Shown here in pieces: positions 20,881 to 22,863 of a stretch of 22,863 nt of DNA. A model generated the notes under the pieces. The model saw only the letters and a program-made list of their open reading frames with translations. It was not told where the DNA came from and ran no database searches. The number at the start of each line of letters is the position of its first letter. The stretch's first letter is position 1. A program made the translations under genes and the position numbers. The DNA comes from Arthrobacter sp. (GTDB lineage Bacteria; Actinomycetota; Actinomycetes; Actinomycetales; Micrococcaceae), in assembly GCA_030146405.1 (NCBI GenBank), contig JASLBS010000243.1, forward strand, positions 1 to 22,863, written 5' to 3'.

Positions 20881-22397
20881 GCAGGAGCGAGAGCACGGGT
20901 TCGCAGCACGGTGCTGCGGGAGCGGGACGGCAGGACACAACGGACGGGAACGGCATGGCCACCAGCACAGGTTCGACATCCACCGCGGTCCTCAGGGAAC
21001 CGGTGCACTTCATCGGGCTGGGTGGAGCCGGCATGTCCGCCGTCGCACGCGTGCTCCTGGGCCAGGGACTGAAGGTCTCGGGTTCGGACGCAGCCGACTC
21101 GCGGGGACTCCGGGCATTGGCTGCACTCGGCGCGGACGTGAGCGTGGGTCACGCAGCGGAGGCCGTTCCCCGCACCGGCACGGTCGTCGTCTCCTCGGCC
21201 ATCCGCCCCACCAATCCGGAGTTCCAGGAGGCACGCAGGATCGGACTCCCGGTCCTGCACCGCTCCGAGGCACTCGCTGCCGCGATGAGCGGGCAGCGTG
21301 CTGTCGCCGTCGCCGGCACGCACGGCAAGACGACGACGACGGCGATGATCACCGTGCTGCTCCGCAATGCCGGGCTGGATCCGTCGTTCGCCATCGGCGG
21401 CGACGTCGCAGCACTCGGTGTGAACGCCGAGTGGACCGGGGGTTCGGTGTTCGTGGCCGAGGCCGACGAATCGGACGGTTCCTTCCTCAACTACCGGCCG
21501 CAGCTCGCCGTGGTGACCAACGTCGAGGCGGACCACCTCGACCACTACGGCTCGGCGGGGGCGGTGCACGCAGCATTCGAGGACTTCGCGGAGCGCCTCC
21601 CGGACGACGGCGTGCTCGTGGCCTGCGTGGACGATGCCGGGGCCGCTGCGCTCGTGGAGGCGGTTCCCCCGAACCGCCGCGTGCGCACCTACGGCTACTC
21701 GGACGTCGCGGACATCCGGATCAGTGCCACGAGGTCCCTGGGCAGTGCGAGCAACAGTCTGCTCTCCTTCGTCGTGGACGGACTCGACGCCGAACAGGAG
21801 CTCCAGCTGGGGGTGCCCGGACGTCACAACATCCTGAATGCCGCCGCGGCCTTCGCCGTGGCCCTCGAACTCGGGGTGGACCCCGCCGTGGCAGCGGCCG
21901 GGCTGTCCCTCTTCTCCGGGGCGGCCCGCCGGTTCGAAGCGCGGGGACAGGGAGACGGGGTGCGGGTCTTCGACGAGTACGCGCACCATCCCACGGAGGT
22001 GGAAGCGGCACTCAGGGCGGCGCGGACGGTCGCCGGGGAGCACAGGGTCCACGTGATCTTCCAGCCCCACCTCTTCTCGCGCACGCGCGAGTTCGCGGCC
22101 GGTTTCGCCGCGGCCCTGTCGCTGGCGGACACGGCCACCGTGCTGCCGGTCTACGCGGCGCGCGAGGACCCTGTCCAGGACGTGGGCGGCTGGACGATCA
22201 CCGACCTCATGACGGGACCGGGAGCCGCCTACGTGGAGGATCCGGCGGAGGCTCTGCGCCGCGCCCTGGGCGCAGCGCGGGCCGGTGACATCATCCTCAC
22301 CGTCGGAGCAGGGGACGTGACGCAGTACGGTGTCCAGTTGGTCGCACTGCTGGGCGAGCGCGAGGCGCGGGCGGTTGCGGGAACGGGGACCGTGTGA
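20877..22397 (+). CDS. murC: UDP-N-acetylmuramate--L-alanine ligase MurC
   Basis: 506 residues from GTG 20877, which overlaps the murG stop (GTGA) as at other junctions here. MurC adds L-Ala to UDP-MurNAc with ATP, the first peptide step. Motifs: VHFIGLGGAGMSA (43-55), P-loop GTHGKTTTT (147-155), a DESDGSF segment (about 200), DHLDHYG and DEYAHHPTE near residue 364. Start choice is open: ATG 20955 (residue 27) has GGGA five bases upstream and would give 480 residues, closer to the usual length, while the extra 26 residues are low-complexity Ser/Gly/Thr/Gln. The overlap argument favours GTG and the ribosome site favours ATG. The gene ends by overlapping ftsQ (GTGA at 22394-22397). Function is certain from the motifs. 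Confidence 0.95.
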   Translation: MSRSESTGSQHGAAGAGRQDTTDGNGMATSTGSTSTAVLREPVHFIGLGGAGMSAVARVLLGQGLKVSGSDAADSRGLRALAALGADVSVGHAAEAVPRTGTVVVSSAIRPTNPEFQEARRIGLPVLHRSEALAAAMSGQRAVAVAGTHGKTTTTAMITVLLRNAGLDPSFAIGGDVAALGVNAEWTGGSVFVAEADESDGSFLNYRPQLAVVTNVEADHLDHYGSAGAVHAAFEDFAERLPDDGVLVACVDDAGAAALVEAVPPNRRVRTYGYSDVADIRISATRSLGSASNSLLSFVVDGLDAEQELQLGVPGRHNILNAAAAFAVALELGVDPAVAAAGLSLFSGAARRFEARGQGDGVRVFDEYAHHPTEVEAALRAARTVAGEHRVHVIFQPHLFSRTREFAAGFAAALSLADTATVLPVYAAREDPVQDVGGWTITDLMTGPGAAYVEDPAEALRRALGAARAGDIILTVGAGDVTQYGVQLVALLGEREARAVAGTGTV

Positions 22398-22863
22398 CGC
22401 CGAGGAAACCCCGGCTGACCCGAGCTTCCACGGCCGATCCCGCTCGGCCGTCGGTTCCGGTATCACCGACCGCTCCGGCTCCGGCAGCCGGTCCGGCTCT
22501 CCCGGCGGAGGACCGACAGGATGCTCGTGCCCGCCGTGGGAAGGTACTCGAGTTCCCTGCACCCCGGCGGTCGCATCGCGTGCGGAACACGATCCTGTCC
22601 GTCCTCGCCGTCATCCTCGTTCTCGGGGGCGTGGTGGCCTACGCGGTCTTCTCTCCCGCCCTCGCACTGCGGACCGTGGTGGTGGAGGGCAACTCCCTGG
22701 TCACCACGGAGGAGGTGGACACAGCCCTCGCTCCGTTGATGGGTACCTCACTGACGAGGATCTCGCACGACCAGGTGCGGGACCTGCTCGCCGACAAGGC
22801 ACCCCTCGAGGACGTCACGATCTCGGCGGAACCGCCCTCCACCCTCGTGGTGTCCGTGCGGGA
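22394..22863 (+). CDS. ftsQ: Cell division protein FtsQ, N-terminal part (runs off the window)
   Basis: The first 156 codons are present. A Pro/Ala/Arg-rich disordered cytoplasmic N-terminus (1-64) leads to one membrane helix (about 66-86) and then the outer POTRA domain: ALRTVVVEGNSLVTTEEVD (91-109), the conserved GTSLTRI (117-123) and APLEDVTISAEPPSTLVV (136-153). FtsQ is a bitopic scaffold that recruits FtsL and FtsB/DivIC, and the POTRA domain mediates contacts. GTG 22394 overlaps the murC stop by four bases, like its neighbours; no strong ribosome site is seen. The place after murC, where ftsQ precedes ftsA or ftsZ in most bacteria, supports the call. The C-terminal beta domain lies beyond the window. 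Confidence 0.93.
   Translation, partial: MTPRKPRLTRASTADPARPSVPVSPTAPAPAAGPALPAEDRQDARARRGKVLEFPAPRRSHRVRNTILSVLAVILVLGGVVAYAVFSPALALRTVVVEGNSLVTTEEVDTALAPLMGTSLTRISHDQVRDLLADKAPLEDVTISAEPPSTLVVSVR

Noticed and set aside
1..22863. CRISPR arrays, transposases, phage or toxin-antitoxin genes, tRNA or rRNA genes
   Set aside because: None seen on either strand; direct repeats are limited to LysM and PASTA coding repeats, the GCAGGA tract and the MraZ boxes.

Overview
The window is high-GC actinobacterial chromosome, most likely from the Micrococcaceae (Arthrobacter-like). Three things point there: strongly G/C-biased third codon positions throughout; the order class II DAHP synthase, PknL-type kinase, Rv2175c-type protein, polyprenyl synthetase, DUF3040 protein, mraZ, which resembles the aroG-pknL-Rv2175c-idsA2-Rv2169c-mraZ stretch of Mycobacterium tuberculosis; and a MurE without the DNPR motif of meso-diaminopimelate enzymes, which suggests an L-lysine peptidoglycan. 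No mobile element, rRNA, tRNA or CRISPR array was seen.

Left part (1-7955), mixed strands. It begins with the last 57 residues of a class II DAHP synthase and a strong two-way terminator. Next, on the minus strand, come a four-PASTA Ser/Thr kinase and, upstream of it, a secreted lytic transglycosylase with three LysM domains. A small PknL-substrate-like DNA-binding protein (Rv2175c family) is divergent from the transglycosylase. A long-chain polyprenyl diphosphate synthase (minus) then faces a divergent dinB (DNA polymerase IV), followed by a two-helix DUF3040 membrane protein that ends at a strong terminator. The kinase and dinB both have a TANNNT box exactly 6 nt before a GTG start, the layout of leaderless mRNAs.

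Right part (8239-22863), all plus strand, is a canonical division and cell wall (dcw) cluster: mraZ, rsmH, ftsL, ftsI, murE, murF, mraY, murD, ftsW, murG, murC and the start of ftsQ. It is preceded by a promoter with three 10-bp-spaced MraZ-type boxes. Most junctions from rsmH onward overlap by 1-4 nt (ATGA, GTGA, TGATG), implying one translationally coupled transcript. The exception is a 233-nt gap between mraZ and rsmH. It holds a perfect 9-bp hairpin whose loop can pair with a downstream GGGGA, a further stem touching the rsmH Shine-Dalgarno, and a -10-like box. This is the best candidate for a structured regulatory RNA here and sits where the actinobacterial mraW RNA motif is expected.

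Together the window links precursor supply (polyprenyl carrier chemistry, Mur ligases, MraY, MurG), polymerisation and division (FtsW, FtsI, FtsL, FtsQ), wall turnover (LysM transglycosylase) and wall sensing (PASTA kinase plus its probable DNA-binding substrate). The core genes are ordinary. The unusual content lies in the intergenic regions and in the kinase / transglycosylase / Rv2175c-like neighbourhood.
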